Counted from the first letter of the stretch, positions 6,590 to 15,793 are shown. The stretch is 33,654 nucleotides of DNA from an uncultured Clostridia bacterium (GCA_934292955.1 CAKQXZ010000021.1:1-33654), one strand, 5' to 3'. The notes: a model not told the origin generated them from the sequence alone. Numbers and translations: made by a program.

Positions 6590-6724
6590 TCGATTTTATG
6601 TGCAAAATCGATTTTTTCGCGACAGATTATAATATATTTTTAATATGCGTTTTTATAATACGCGGCGCGGGGCGAGACAGACTGTGCGGGAAGATTTGGT
6701 TTGATTGCGTTAAGATTGTGTGAG
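6590..6724. other. Intergenic stretch without a gene
   Basis: AT-rich to about 6660, then GC-rich (CGCGGCGCGGGGCG). It leads into repeat A copy 6. No open frame with a ribosome binding site was seen. Confidence 0.5.
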
Positions 6725-6799
6725 CGGGGCGTTGCAGGTCGTGCGGCTTCGCCTGGATCCTTCGGGAGTTGGGCAAGCGGGCAAGGCTCAGGATGACGG
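6725..6799 (+). repeat. Dispersed repeat A, copy 6
   Basis: CGGGGCGTTGCAGGTCGTGC, GGCTTCGCC, TGGATCCTTCGGGAGTTGGG, CAAGCGGGCAAGG, CTCAGGATGACGG. Confidence 0.88.
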
Positions 6800-6818
6800 G
6801 AGATGGGTGCGCGGCGAG

Positions 6819-6864
6819 CTAAAATTACAGGAAGAGATTGACTAAAATTACAGGAAGAGATTGA
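6819..6864. repeat. Perfect 23-bp tandem duplication at the yfhO stop
   Basis: CTAAAATTACAGGAAGAGATTGA occupies 6819-6841 and again 6842-6864 without mismatch. The inner copy encodes the last residues and stop of the minus-strand gene; the outer copy lies after the stop, so the protein is unchanged. Confidence 0.9.
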
Positions 6865-9721
6865 CGAAGACGGGGAAAAGATAGATAAGCGCGATTATAA
6901 ACACACCGAGAGCAAGCGTTAAGTAAACGCAGATTTGCGACGTTTTTGCCGATACTTTGGCAAACTTTTTACTGTTTTCTGCCAAAAATGCGAGTTTCTT
7001 GCGGAATGCAACGTAACAGATAAAAATAAGTAAGCCGAAACACGTTACGATAAGGCTCGACTTAAGACCGCGCGGAACAAAATTAAAAGAAACTGCGTTT
7101 TCACCCTTATCGAGTTTTACAGCCATAAAGCCGCCGAAATTGTTTACGGTCGTCTTTTTGCCGTTTACCGTCGCTTTGAAACCTTTGTCATACGGAACGG
7201 AAACGAACAGATAGCCGCCGTTATCCGACGTGATATTACATTTGAACCCGTTGTTGACTTGCTTGAAATCGCCGCCTATAAGTTGATTAACGGCACTTTC
7301 GAGCAATTTTTTATCAACCGAAAACACGCCGAATGACGTTGCGTTTATGTTCTTTTTAAGTTTTACGTTTATTTTGACGCGGCAGTTCGAAAACTCGCCG
7401 AGATCGAGTATCCCGTTGGAATTTTGCGCGGGATAATCGGCAAAAGAGCGCACGTAAGTGCCGTTTTTATAGACGGCGACCGATTCGACGGACGAATAAG
7501 TCTGCTCGGATAAAGAATTGGAATAACGGTCGAAAAGGTCTAAATAAATGTGGCGGGTGCCGACGACGTTTATAGAATACTCTGAAACGCCGCTCTGCTT
7601 TTCGTTCGTGAGCGTGAAACCGATTTTGCCGTTTGCGGACGTATCGTCGAGATTGGTAAGCGTTTTAGGCGAATGCTTTTCGAAAAGCCCCGATTTGCCC
7701 GTAAGTTTTGTGAAGAATTCTTCTTGTATTGCCATACGCTCGAGCGACGTATCGATTGCGTACTCGCCGATATCGGTAACGAATGCCGCGGGGAACAAAA
7801 GGTCGTTTGGGGAAACGGAATAGTTGTCCGTTTTATATAAATCGCCCTTTTTGCCCGAATAAACGGTATATTTGTTGCGGACGAGCGCATCGGAAAAGAT
7901 AGTGCCGCCGCACGAGTTTACCTCCATCCAGTAGGACGAATAGCCGAGCGCTTTTGCAGTCATCATATAATTGCGGGAATTGAGCGACGTGTAATGAGAC
8001 AACGAGTTATAGCCCATAGCCCCGACCATGTTTACTTCGAAAAGTTTTTTATCTACTTTTACGCGATAAAAATCGTCGTCTATAATAAGCCCGTCGAGTT
8101 CGGAAATGCGCTCTATCTTGTTTGACATATTATAGGATCCGGAACGAAAGGTCACGGCGGAAATCATGTAAACGTTACAAGAAAAGACCGATTCGAATAT
8201 CAAACATAAGCCTATAGCACCGAAAACGGCACTTTTGAATGCTACTTTGAAACGGAGCGCGACAAAGAGAACGGCACCCGCTAAGAATGAAAAGAGCGCG
8301 AAAACAAGCAGACCTTTATACGATAACTCGCTACCCCACAAAGTCTGTGCGAATGCCGAAAGACTTTTGCCGTTCTCGTTATAATATTTAACAGAAAAGC
8401 GGCAAACGAGTATTGCGCATACTGTGACTAAAACCGAATAAAAGATTTTACCGGATATGTTCTGCCCTTTTATGAATTTTATAAAGAAATTTTCGGTTTG
8501 AGCTGTTTTGTTGTTTGCGCTGACTGAATTTTTGGCGTGCTTATCGGAAATACCTGCAACGGATTCGGGTTTTGCCGCAAAATCTTTTGACAACTGCTCT
8601 ATTCCGCCGACCGCGAAATATAAGCATAACGTTATGGGGATAAAGCCGTAGCGCGTGGGGAAAGACATATAATTGAAAGTCTGCCACCCTTTGGCAACGG
8701 GTTCGATAATTACGGGAACGAGCGACAATAAAAAGAGCGCGACCTTAAAATCACGATAGTTTTTAGCGCAGTAGTAAAACGTGAATATAAGCAAGCAGGC
8801 AAGACAGAAATAAGTTGGAAACGCGGTGTATGACGACGGAAAAAAGCTACTTGATCTGAGCGTTCCCGTAATGCTTGACGTGCGCATGGAGTCGGTGTAT
8901 TGCAAAAAGCAAGGGAGCAGAATTGCCGCGCTTATAAACGCGGCTATTACCGAGCCGATTATGAATGACAGTGCGAATTTTTGCGCCGTTTTGTAATTAT
9001 ACGCCGTATAGACTGCCGCATAAAGACTTATAAAAATTATTACAGGATAGGACAGATAAAAGTGGAAAAGCACGCAAAGAACAAGACAGACCGTGTACAT
9101 TATGTTGCTTTTGCCTTCGGTCATGCGCTCGAGACCTATGAGCAGCAGCGGAAACATGTAGTATACATCGAGCCACTGCGCTATCTGATAATACATCATT
9201 GCGTAACCAGAAAAGGCGTAAAGCACCGACGGAAAAAGAACGAGCGCGAAATTTTTTGTTTTGCGTTTGAGAAGTAACGACATTGTAGCCGCCGACGTTA
9301 TGAGTTTGAGCATTACGATAACGTTGAATGCCTGCGCCATCTGATTTTTTTGATAAAACGCGATTATATAGGTGAACGGGCTTGACAGATTGAAGAAGTA
9401 AACGCCGTAAAAGTTCATTCCGCCGGCGTTTCCGTTACTGAAGAAAAACCCGCTTTTGCCGTCGAGAATATCTTTGAAATCGCAAAGCAAGGGAATAAAC
9501 TGCTGGTCGCCGTCACACCAGCTTATGCTGAGTTTTCCGAACGGATAAATATTGTTTTTGGAAAACAAAACGACAAATAAAATAAATACGACTGTCGCGG
9601 AGTAAACATACGAATAGTCGTATAAAACTTTATTGAACGCGCTAAGCACCCATTGAAATGTGCAATTTGCGCCGAGTTCGTCATTTTTATTAAGTTTTTC
9701 GCAGTTGGACGAATTGGTCAT
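6848..9721 (-). CDS. YfhO-family polytopic membrane protein
   Basis: A 957-aa integral membrane protein. The N-terminal ~500 residues carry a dozen or so hydrophobic segments. Early motifs are typical of YfhO: GDGQQF-like WCDGDQQFIPLLCDF (~70-84), GNAGGMNFYGVYFFN (~98-112) and SPFTYIIAF. A ~350-residue extracytoplasmic region follows, then beta-rich sequence (KGFKATVNGKKTTV) and final helices. YfhO proteins resemble GT-C glycosyltransferases; Bacillus and Listeria members act in glycosylation of lipoteichoic acid, using undecaprenyl-phosphate sugars. Same general role here is inference. The ATG at 9721 has no good Shine-Dalgarno, although TATAAT sits about 12 nt upstream, so a very short leader is possible. 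A repeat pair lies upstream. Confidence 0.85.
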   Translation of the reverse strand: MTNSSNCEKLNKNDELGANCTFQWVLSAFNKVLYDYSYVYSATVVFILFVVLFSKNNIYPFGKLSISWCDGDQQFIPLLCDFKDILDGKSGFFFSNGNAGGMNFYGVYFFNLSSPFTYIIAFYQKNQMAQAFNVIVMLKLITSAATMSLLLKRKTKNFALVLFPSVLYAFSGYAMMYYQIAQWLDVYYMFPLLLIGLERMTEGKSNIMYTVCLVLCVLFHFYLSYPVIIFISLYAAVYTAYNYKTAQKFALSFIIGSVIAAFISAAILLPCFLQYTDSMRTSSITGTLRSSSFFPSSYTAFPTYFCLACLLIFTFYYCAKNYRDFKVALFLLSLVPVIIEPVAKGWQTFNYMSFPTRYGFIPITLCLYFAVGGIEQLSKDFAAKPESVAGISDKHAKNSVSANNKTAQTENFFIKFIKGQNISGKIFYSVLVTVCAILVCRFSVKYYNENGKSLSAFAQTLWGSELSYKGLLVFALFSFLAGAVLFVALRFKVAFKSAVFGAIGLCLIFESVFSCNVYMISAVTFRSGSYNMSNKIERISELDGLIIDDDFYRVKVDKKLFEVNMVGAMGYNSLSHYTSLNSRNYMMTAKALGYSSYWMEVNSCGGTIFSDALVRNKYTVYSGKKGDLYKTDNYSVSPNDLLFPAAFVTDIGEYAIDTSLERMAIQEEFFTKLTGKSGLFEKHSPKTLTNLDDTSANGKIGFTLTNEKQSGVSEYSINVVGTRHIYLDLFDRYSNSLSEQTYSSVESVAVYKNGTYVRSFADYPAQNSNGILDLGEFSNCRVKINVKLKKNINATSFGVFSVDKKLLESAVNQLIGGDFKQVNNGFKCNITSDNGGYLFVSVPYDKGFKATVNGKKTTVNNFGGFMAVKLDKGENAVSFNFVPRGLKSSLIVTCFGLLIFICYVAFRKKLAFLAENSKKFAKVSAKTSQICVYLTLALGVFIIALIYLFPVFVNLFL

Positions 9722-9748
9722 GGGTGATTTATATTATATTTTTGGTTT

Positions 9749-9810
9749 GTGCGGCGCGAGCGCCCGGATCCTTCGGAAGTGCGACAAGGGAGTTCGTCTC
9801 AGGATGACGG
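9749..9810 (+). repeat. Dispersed repeat A, copy 7
   Basis: GTGCGGCGCGAGCGCC, CGGATCCTTCGGAAGTGCGA, CAAGGGAGTTCGT, CTCAGGATGACGG. Nearly identical to copy 8, 190 bp away. Confidence 0.9.
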
Positions 9811-9830
9811 GAAAACGTGTTTACCTCGAA

Positions 9831-9932
9831 AAAATTGCCGAGCGGAAAAATTTGTTTTTTGTCCGCTCTCGTCTTTTACTCGCAAGCTCGTAAAATCCAC
9901 TCTCCCCAAAGGGGGAAAGCGAAGTTTGATTG
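9831..9932 (+). repeat. Dispersed repeat B, copy between A7 and A8
   Basis: AAAATTGCCGAGCGGAAAAA, GTCCGCTCTCGTCTTTTACT, CGCAAGCTCGTAAAATCCAC, TCTCCCCAAAGGGGGAAAGC, GAAG. Near-identical to 20507-20600. Confidence 0.85.
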
Positions 9933-9940
9933 TGAAAAGA

Positions 9941-10001
9941 TGCGGCGCGAGCGCCCGGATCCTTCGGAAGTGCGGCAAGGGAGTTCGTCTCAGGATGATG
10001 G
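9941..10001 (+). repeat. Dispersed repeat A, copy 8
   Basis: TGCGGCGCGAGCGCCCGGAT, CCTTCGGAAGTGCGGCAAGG, GAGTTCGTCTCAGGATGATG. Tandem partner of copy 7; together A7-B-A8 form a composite block that fills the whole yfhO-smpB gap. Confidence 0.88.
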
Positions 10002-10017
10002 GATAGATAGCTTTTAC

Positions 10018-10464
10018 TTAAAAGTTTTTGACGTCGCGTTCGGCGGCGCGTTTAAGGTCTTTTTCCATAAGCGCCTGCTTTTTATCGAATGTGTGCTTGC
10101 CTTTGCACAGCGCGATTTCGACCTTGATAAGCGCGTCCTTAAAATAAAGTTTTAACGGAACGAGAGTAAAACCCTTTTCCTGTGTTTTTGAAAAGAGCTT
10201 TCTGATTTCACTTTTATGCATAAGTAAACGACGGTCGCGCTTGGCTTCGCGTACGTTATAGGCACCCGATTTATCGTAAACCGAAATGTGCATGTTTTTG
10301 AGAAAAATACTACCGTTGCCGATTGAGCAGAAACTGTCTTTAAGGTTGACATTGCCGAGCCTTATCGACTTGACTTCTCCGCCGTCGAGCGATATGCCCG
10401 CTTCGTATTTTTCTATAATAAAATATTCATGACGCGCTTCTCTGTTTTCGCATATTACTTTCAT
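10018..10464 (-). CDS. smpB: SsrA-binding protein SmpB
   Basis: 148 aa, the usual length. SmpB binds tmRNA and, with EF-Tu, brings it to stalled ribosomes for trans-translation. Family features: N-terminal REARHEYFIIEKYEAGISLD, GGEVKSIRLGNVNLKDSF, FLKNMHISVY near the tmRNA-binding surface, the DRRLLMHKSEIRKL segment, and the basic C-terminal tail (KKQALMEKDLKRAAERDV), which enters the empty mRNA channel. The start is supported by GGAG ~7 nt upstream. It follows rnr by 90 nt in the same direction, the standard Firmicutes pairing (RNase R degrades the faulty mRNA). One 21-bp quasi-palindrome lies in the gap. No tmRNA gene was seen in the window. Confidence 0.96.
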   Translation of the reverse strand: MKVICENREARHEYFIIEKYEAGISLDGGEVKSIRLGNVNLKDSFCSIGNGSIFLKNMHISVYDKSGAYNVREAKRDRRLLMHKSEIRKLFSKTQEKGFTLVPLKLYFKDALIKVEIALCKGKHTFDKKQALMEKDLKRAAERDVKNF

Positions 10465-10491
10465 AATTCTGCTCCGTAAATGGTTAAAATT

Positions 10492-10510
10492 GCCGATAAT
10501 CGACTTATAG
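10492..10510 (+). repeat. 21-bp quasi-palindrome, copy between rnr and smpB
   Basis: GCCGATAATCGACTTATAG; lacks the final GGC directly, having ACAGCC after it. Located in the 90-nt rnr-smpB gap. Confidence 0.65.
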
Positions 10511-10554
10511 ACAGCCTTTTATGGTTTTTAACGTATTATTTTACCCCTGTTTGT

Positions 10555-12660
10555 TTACGAGTTTTTATTGTCCGTTCTGCCGACGTAATCGAAATAAATT
10601 TTACCCGAAGAAATGTCGGTTGCGATAAGTTTTACGATAAGTTCGTCGCCTAAAGTAAACTTTTTTCTGCCCGATATAAGAGCGTAGCCGCGGTCGAAAA
10701 AGTCATATCTGCCGCGGGGCAAACGCTCGACGGGAACAAAACCTTCGATAGAGTTTTCAAGGCGTACATATAAGCCGTTCTGCGCGACGCCCGAAACGAT
10801 AACTTCGAAGAAATCGCCCGTGAAGGCTTGCATAAATTTGCATATATATGCGTCGTCTACACTACGGGAAACAACATCTGCTTTTCTTTCGCAATCGGTG
10901 CATTTTGCCGCGATTTCGGCAGATTTAGGCGAATATTCTTCTGCGATTTCACCCGAACGACCTTCGAGTATTCCCTTTAATATTCTGTGAACGATAAGGT
11001 CGGGATATCTGCGGATGGGCGACGTAAAATGACAGTAACATTTTTCGTTAAGACCGAAATGCCCCCTGTTTTCGGACATATAGACCGCTTTTTGCATTGT
11101 TCTGAGCATTACGTTGTTGACGACGGGGAACAAGGCTTTATCGCGCAGACCGTCAAGCACGTTTTCGTAATCTTTAGGATAAGAAAGCCGTTTTACGTTA
11201 TTGTAACCTATTACCGACAGAAACTCGTAAAACGCCTGAGTTTTTTCTGCGGAAGGCTTTTCGTGTACCCTGTAAATACACGGAAGATCTGCATAATATG
11301 CAAATTCGGCGACGGCGACGTTTGCCGCTATCATGAACTGCTCTATTATTCTTTCGCTTTCAAGACCTTCATGTTTATCGACGATTATTTCGCCGTTTTC
11401 TACAGTTACGATACTTTCTTCTACGTCAAGATCGACCGAACCGTCTGTCTTGCGTTTTTCGAGCAATAAATCTTTAAGTCTGCGCGCCGTTTTAAGCATT
11501 GGAAGAACGGTTTTATATTCTTCTTTTATATCGGGATCGCCGTCTAAAGCAGCCTGAACTTTTTTGTATGTTAAACGCTTGAATGAGCGGATAATCGACT
11601 TATAGAAGGACTTATCGATCAAATTACCCTTTTTATCGTAGGTTAAACAGACGGTTAAAGTGAGCCTGTCTTCATCGGGAACGAGCGAACAGATACCGTT
11701 GCACAAACGCTCGGGAAGCATAGGGATAACCTTATCGGGAAGATAGATACTCGTTCCGCGTTCATATGCTTCACGGTCGATTGCGCCGCCCTGCTTTACA
11801 TACTCCGAAACGTCGGCGATATGAACATAAAGAATGAAACCGCCGTCTGTCGTTTGCTCGACGGAAATAGCGTCGTCGAAATCTTTTGCAGTATCGCCGT
11901 CGATAGTAACGGTTAATAATTTACGAAAATCTTTTCTGCCCTGCGCCGCGCTTTCTGACACCTGCAAGGGAATTTTTTCGGCTTCTGCAATAACTTTCGG
12001 CGGGAACTCGGTACGGACGTTTTCGGTAATTAAAATAGATTCTTCTTTTGCGCCGACGTCGTTCGGGTTGCCGCAAACTTCGGTTATTTCACCGCTCGGA
12101 TCGCCGACGACGGGGTATGTGTTGATTTTGCATACCACCTGCTCGCCCGATACCGCGCCGAGAGTTTTGTTTTTTGCAACGGTGATTTTTGAACCGAAAT
12201 TTTTATCGTCGGGCGCGACGTAAGAATATTTGCCGTGCGAATGGAATATGCCCGAAACGCGCGTGGTGCCGCGGGATATTATTTTTATTACTTCGGCTTC
12301 GTCGCTCTGCTCGTCGGACTCGTAGGTCTTTTTTGCAAGAACGATATCACCCTGATATGCGCCGTTGCGGGCGTGCGGCGGGATAAACATATCCTTTTCG
12401 CCGTTTTCGGGTAATAAAAAAGCAAAGCCGCGCTCGAAAGTGCGGATTTTTCCGCGAATGTAATTATTTTCGTTAAACAACGAATAAAAGCCGTTTTCGA
12501 AAATGATAACGCCTTCTTTTTCGAGCGAACGAAGAGTTTCTTTTAAGATTTTTTTATCTGTTGCCGAAAACAAAGACAGACGTTTTGCCAAAGTCTTTTC
12601 GGATATGCGGGAAAACTCGCCGCAAGATAATTGTTCTGTTATTTTTTGTCTGAATGTCAT
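10555..12660 (-). CDS. rnr: Ribonuclease R
   Basis: A 701-aa 3'-5' exoribonuclease that can unwind and degrade structured RNA and works with tmRNA/SmpB. Domain order: N-terminal helix-turn-helix-like region (1-60), cold-shock domains (~65-230), RNB catalytic domain (~245-570), C-terminal S1 domain (~620-695, starting FEVIVSGVAQNGLYVRLENS). The catalytic aspartates fit the family spacing: D254, D260, D262 and D263 in DGDTAKDFDDAIS. The RNB signature HIADVSEYVKQGGAIDREA and HFTSPIRRYPDLIVHR are also clear. No obvious ribosome binding site precedes the ATG. A -10-like TATAAT at 12695-12690 suggests local transcription after the secG terminator. Confidence 0.97.
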   Translation of the reverse strand: MTFRQKITEQLSCGEFSRISEKTLAKRLSLFSATDKKILKETLRSLEKEGVIIFENGFYSLFNENNYIRGKIRTFERGFAFLLPENGEKDMFIPPHARNGAYQGDIVLAKKTYESDEQSDEAEVIKIISRGTTRVSGIFHSHGKYSYVAPDDKNFGSKITVAKNKTLGAVSGEQVVCKINTYPVVGDPSGEITEVCGNPNDVGAKEESILITENVRTEFPPKVIAEAEKIPLQVSESAAQGRKDFRKLLTVTIDGDTAKDFDDAISVEQTTDGGFILYVHIADVSEYVKQGGAIDREAYERGTSIYLPDKVIPMLPERLCNGICSLVPDEDRLTLTVCLTYDKKGNLIDKSFYKSIIRSFKRLTYKKVQAALDGDPDIKEEYKTVLPMLKTARRLKDLLLEKRKTDGSVDLDVEESIVTVENGEIIVDKHEGLESERIIEQFMIAANVAVAEFAYYADLPCIYRVHEKPSAEKTQAFYEFLSVIGYNNVKRLSYPKDYENVLDGLRDKALFPVVNNVMLRTMQKAVYMSENRGHFGLNEKCYCHFTSPIRRYPDLIVHRILKGILEGRSGEIAEEYSPKSAEIAAKCTDCERKADVVSRSVDDAYICKFMQAFTGDFFEVIVSGVAQNGLYVRLENSIEGFVPVERLPRGRYDFFDRGYALISGRKKFTLGDELIVKLIATDISSGKIYFDYVGRTDNKNS

Positions 12661-12734
12661 ATTGTATATTATGTTATGACTGCGATATTATTATATAGCG
12701 ATTTATGCAGCGCGTAATTTTACTGCACGTCGGT

Positions 12735-12772
12735 AAAAAAAAACGGCTGTAAGTCGTTACTTAAGCCGCTTT
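12735..12772 (-). terminator. Intrinsic terminator after secG
   Basis: Minus strand hairpin CGGCT-TAAGT...ACTTA-C-AGCCG followed by TTTTTTTTTACC. It lies 10 nt past the secG stop and separates secG from rnr. Confidence 0.85.
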
Positions 12773-12781
12773 TGATTTTTA

Positions 12782-13084
12782 TTAGGAAACCGGTAACAGA
12801 ATCGCTATCAGATAGAAGGCAATCATCAGTACCGTCATTATTGCGATACAGATTACCGTTAACTTTTTGAGTTTGCTTTCTACCGTTTTGGATTTGTTTT
12901 TACCGTAGAACGTATCCGACGTGCCGTCAAGCGCGCTGATTCCGTTTGAATTGCCCGGCTGAATCATAACGACGATTATTACGAAAAACGCACAGATAAC
13001 CGTCAGTATTACACACGCCAAACTTAAACCGTAGTAAAGGTTATAATTGTTAGCAGCAAGTAAAGTATTTAATAATGCAGACAT
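12782..13084 (-). CDS. secG: Preprotein translocase subunit SecG
   Basis: 100 aa from the ATG at 13084. I prefer this start over the ATG 12 codons upstream because GGAG lies 8 nt before it, and the upstream region has no ribosome binding site and odd composition. SecG is the small accessory subunit of SecYEG and aids SecA-driven export. Two transmembrane helices (about 18-40 and 76-97) flank the conserved loop VMIQPGNSNGISALDGTSD, then TFYGKNKSKTVESKLKKLT. Family identification is clear. It sits between gpmI and rnr, as in many Firmicutes, but has its own promoter and terminator here. Confidence 0.93.
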   Translation of the reverse strand: MSALLNTLLAANNYNLYYGLSLACVILTVICAFFVIIVVMIQPGNSNGISALDGTSDTFYGKNKSKTVESKLKKLTVICIAIMTVLMIAFYLIAILLPVS

Positions 13085-13131
13085 CTCTCTATCTCCGTTC
13101 GCGCTACGCGCAGTCATCATTTTACCGATTT

Positions 13132-13160
13132 ATTATAACATAGCAAGTTTAATAAAACAA
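13132..13160 (-). promoter_or_regulatory. Promoter of secG
   Basis: Minus strand TTGTTT (13160-13155), 17 nt, TATAAT (13137-13132), with an extended -10 TGT immediately before it. The predicted start is about 40 nt before the chosen secG ATG. Confidence 0.65.
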
Positions 13161-13268
13161 GCGTTTTTTTGATTTTTCTTGAAAAATCGATAAAAACATT
13201 GCCATGTTCACTATTTTTCGGCACGACAGCGCGCAACGCAAGGATTTATTGGATTATTTCAGCCTGTT

Positions 13269-14819
13269 TTAGTCTTCGATAAGGCACTTACCCGTCATTT
13301 CGGCAGGAATTTCTTCACCCATAACGGTAAGAAGCGTAGGCGCGATATCGGCTAATATGCCCGAACTTCTGAGTTTGACGTTCTTGAACTGTTCGCTTAC
13401 GAGAATGAACGGAACAAGATTGGTCGTGTGAGCGGTGAAAGGTTTGCCGTTTTCGTCGAGCATTTTATCGGCGTTGCCGTGGTCTGCGGTGATAAGCGCG
13501 CTGCCGCCTTTTTTAAGAACTGCCGCAACAATTTTATCCATGCATTCTTCGACCGTTTTTACAGCTTTGACGGCGGCATCGAACACGCCGGTATGACCGA
13601 CCATATCACAGTTTGCATAGTTAAGTATAATTACGTCGTACTTATCGCTTTCGATAGCGGCGAGAACTTTTTCGGTTACGCCGTATGCGCTCATTTCGGG
13701 CTGCAGATCGTAGGTTGCGACCTTGGGCGACGGAACGAGAATTCTGTCTTCGTTTTTATTCTGCGCTTCTACCCCGCCGTTGAAGAAGAATGTTACATGC
13801 GCGTACTTTTCGGTTTCGGCTATTTTTAACTGAGTGTAGCCTTTATCGGAAAGATATTCGCTGAGCGTGTTTTTATAATGCTGTTTGCCGAACGCGATTG
13901 TAAGATTTTTGAGCGTTGCGTCGTATTCGGTGAAGCAGACGTATTCGGGATTAAGGAAGCCCGTTTTGCGTTCTAAGTCGCTGAAATCTTTTTCCGTGAA
14001 AGCGCGGGTGATTTCGCGCGCTCTGTCGGGACGGAAGTTGAAGAATACTATACCGTCGCCGTTTTCGATAAGACCTAAGGGCTTGCCGTTTTCGAATATC
14101 TTGGTGGGAAGAATAAATTCGTCGGTTACGCCTGCGGCATAACTGTCTTTAACAGCCTGAACGGGATCGGTAGCCTGTACGCCTTCGCCCGTGGTCAACA
14201 TGTCGTAAGCCTTTTTGACTCTGTCCCAGTTTTTATCTCTGTCCATAGCGTAGTATCTGCCGGACAGCGAAGCGATTTTGCCTACGCCGAGTTCGTCGAT
14301 TTTTGCCTGCAGTTCTTTTACAAAATCTGCGCCGCTTGTGGGAGATACGTCGCGCCCGTCCATAAAGCAATGAACGTATACTTCTTTAAGACCGCGCTTT
14401 TTAGCCATTTCGAGCAAGGCAAAAAGGTGGGTTATGTGGCTGTGAACGCCACCGCTCGAGAGCAAGCCGTATAAGTGAAGTTTTTTGCCGTTCGCTTTTA
14501 CGTCGTCCATAACCTTAACCAAAGCGGGATTTTCGAAAAATTCGCCGTTTTTGATTTCATAGGTAATGCGGGAAAGTTCCTGACGGATAATTCTGCCCGC
14601 GCCGATGTTAAGATGACCGACTTCGCTGTTACCCATCTGCCCGTCGGGAAGACCGACGTCTTCGCCGCTGGCTCCGAGTTTGGTGTGCGGATATTCTTTC
14701 TGGAATTTTTCGATTACGCCTGCGTTTGCAGCTTTGATTGCGTTACCGTAAGTATCGGGATTTATGCCGTAGCCGTCCATTATGAACAAGCATACCGGTC
14801 TTGTATTCATCTTTTTCAT
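13269..14819 (-). CDS. gpmI: 2,3-bisphosphoglycerate-independent phosphoglycerate mutase
   Basis: 516 aa, normal for iPGM. It interconverts 3- and 2-phosphoglycerate in glycolysis using two Mn ions. Visible motifs: metal-binding LFIMDGYGIN (Asp15), DGQMGNSEVGHLNIG with the phosphorylated Ser65, HCFMDGRDVSPTSG and LSGRYYAMDRDKNWDR in the substrate domain, VFFNFRPDRAREI, and the C-terminal metal ligands NYANCDMVGHTG and ITADHGNADKM. The start has AAGGAG 9 nt upstream. It follows tpiA by 163 nt in the same direction, consistent with the glycolytic operon of Firmicutes. I see no clear terminator after it. Confidence 0.98.
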   Translation of the reverse strand: MKKMNTRPVCLFIMDGYGINPDTYGNAIKAANAGVIEKFQKEYPHTKLGASGEDVGLPDGQMGNSEVGHLNIGAGRIIRQELSRITYEIKNGEFFENPALVKVMDDVKANGKKLHLYGLLSSGGVHSHITHLFALLEMAKKRGLKEVYVHCFMDGRDVSPTSGADFVKELQAKIDELGVGKIASLSGRYYAMDRDKNWDRVKKAYDMLTTGEGVQATDPVQAVKDSYAAGVTDEFILPTKIFENGKPLGLIENGDGIVFFNFRPDRAREITRAFTEKDFSDLERKTGFLNPEYVCFTEYDATLKNLTIAFGKQHYKNTLSEYLSDKGYTQLKIAETEKYAHVTFFFNGGVEAQNKNEDRILVPSPKVATYDLQPEMSAYGVTEKVLAAIESDKYDVIILNYANCDMVGHTGVFDAAVKAVKTVEECMDKIVAAVLKKGGSALITADHGNADKMLDENGKPFTAHTTNLVPFILVSEQFKNVKLRSSGILADIAPTLLTVMGEEIPAEMTGKCLIED

Positions 14820-14883
14820 AATATATTTCTCCTTATATGTTATGCGCTTGACCGAATACGATTTTGCGCCGTTACGTTTTTGT

Positions 14884-14940
14884 TTATACGCTAAGTTTAG
14901 TTATACGTTAAGTTGCGTTGCGCGTATAATCCGTTATACG
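14884..14940 (+). repeat. Short TTATACG direct repeats between tpiA and gpmI
   Basis: TTATACG occurs at 14884, 14901 and 14934, two of them continuing as (C/T)TAAGTT. The first interval is 17 bp and the second 33 bp. A reversed GCGTATAA lies at 14922. Meaning unknown; a processing or regulatory site is possible. Confidence 0.5.
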
Positions 14941-14941
14941 T

Positions 14942-14975
14942 CAAGCGCCCCACGGAAGTTCGTGAGGCGTTGTTT
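14942..14975 (-). promoter_or_regulatory. Stable hairpin after tpiA without T-run
   Basis: Minus strand GCCTCACG and CGTGGGGC form an 8-bp stem (one G-U) around AACTTC, 10 nt past the tpiA stop. There is no uridine tract, so it is more likely an mRNA-stabilising or processing hairpin between tpiA and gpmI than a terminator. Confidence 0.5.
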
Positions 14976-14982
14976 GACAAAA

Positions 14983-15729
14983 TTATTTATTATAGTTGAC
15001 AACGAGCGCGAAGTCTGCCGCTTTGAGCGAAGCGCCGCCGATAAGACCGCCGTCGATTTCGGGCTGAGCCATAAGTTCTTTCGCGTTGGAACCCTTCATG
15101 CTGCCGCCGTACTGAATGCGAACCTGAGCCGCGCATTTAGCGCAGAAGTTTTCGGCAAGAACTTTTCTGATATAGCCGATAGTTTCGTTTGCTTGTTCCG
15201 CGGTTGCGGTTTTGCCCGTTCCGATTGCCCATACGGGTTCGTATGCGACAACAAGTTTGGTAAGGTCTTCAACGCCTTTAAGACCTTCGACTATCTGGCG
15301 GTGAAGAACTTCTTCGGTCTTGCCGCTTTCACGTTCTTCGAGCGTTTCTCCTACGCATACGATAGGAATAAGACCTTTATTCAAAGCGGTGAGCGTTCTC
15401 TTGTTGACGGTTTCGTCGGTTTCGCCGAAATACTGACGACGTTCGCTGTGACCGATGATTACATATTCGACGCCGAGTTCGAGAAGCATATCGGCGGAAA
15501 TTTCACCGGTGTATGCGCCGCTTTCGGCAAAGTGTACGTTCTGTGCACCGAGATGTACGTTGCTGCCCTTTACCGCTTGCGCTACTGCGTAAATATCTGT
15601 AGCCGGAACGCAGACGACGACGTCACAGTCGGCATTTGCGACCAAAGGCTTAAGTTCGTTTACAAGTTCAGCACCCTGCGAAGGGGTTTTATTCATTTTC
15701 CAGTTGCCTGCTATAATGGGTTTTCTCAT
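14983..15729 (-). CDS. tpiA: Triosephosphate isomerase
   Basis: 248 aa from the ATG at 15729 ([13 protein letters not shown]), chosen because CAGGAG lies 8 nt upstream and the sequence matches the canonical TIM N-terminus. The open frame extends 11 codons further, but without support. TIM interconverts dihydroxyacetone phosphate and glyceraldehyde-3-phosphate. Catalytic residues in place: Lys11 in GNWKMN, His94 in IIGHSERR, Glu164 in [13 protein letters not shown] (with the mobile loop 6). The phosphate-binding [11 protein letters not shown] and [10 protein letters not shown] are near the C-terminus. Transcribed from its own promoter towards gpmI. Confidence 0.98.
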   Translation of the reverse strand: MRKPIIAGNWKMNKTPSQGAELVNELKPLVANADCDVVVCVPATDIYAVAQAVKGSNVHLGAQNVHFAESGAYTGEISADMLLELGVEYVIIGHSERRQYFGETDETVNKRTLTALNKGLIPIVCVGETLEERESGKTEEVLHRQIVEGLKGVEDLTKLVVAYEPVWAIGTGKTATAEQANETIGYIRKVLAENFCAKCAAQVRIQYGGSMKGSNAKELMAQPEIDGGLIGGASLKAADFALVVNYNK

Positions 15730-15764
15730 TTCAATCACTCCTGATTGGTTTTTTATCGTCAATG

Positions 15765-15793
15765 ATTATACCACCAAAAAAAGCGATTTGCAA
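15765..15793 (-). promoter_or_regulatory. Promoter of tpiA-gpmI
   Basis: Minus strand TTGCAA (15793-15788), 17 nt, TATAAT (15770-15765). The -35 hexamer is part of the right arm of the terminator at 15778-15822, so terminator and promoter are physically overlapped. Confidence 0.75.

Noticed and set aside
13160..13200. Terminator between gpmI and secG (GATTTTTCTTGAAAAATC)
   Set aside because: The hairpin has no T-tract on the minus strand, and the stem is almost only A-T; not a convincing terminator.
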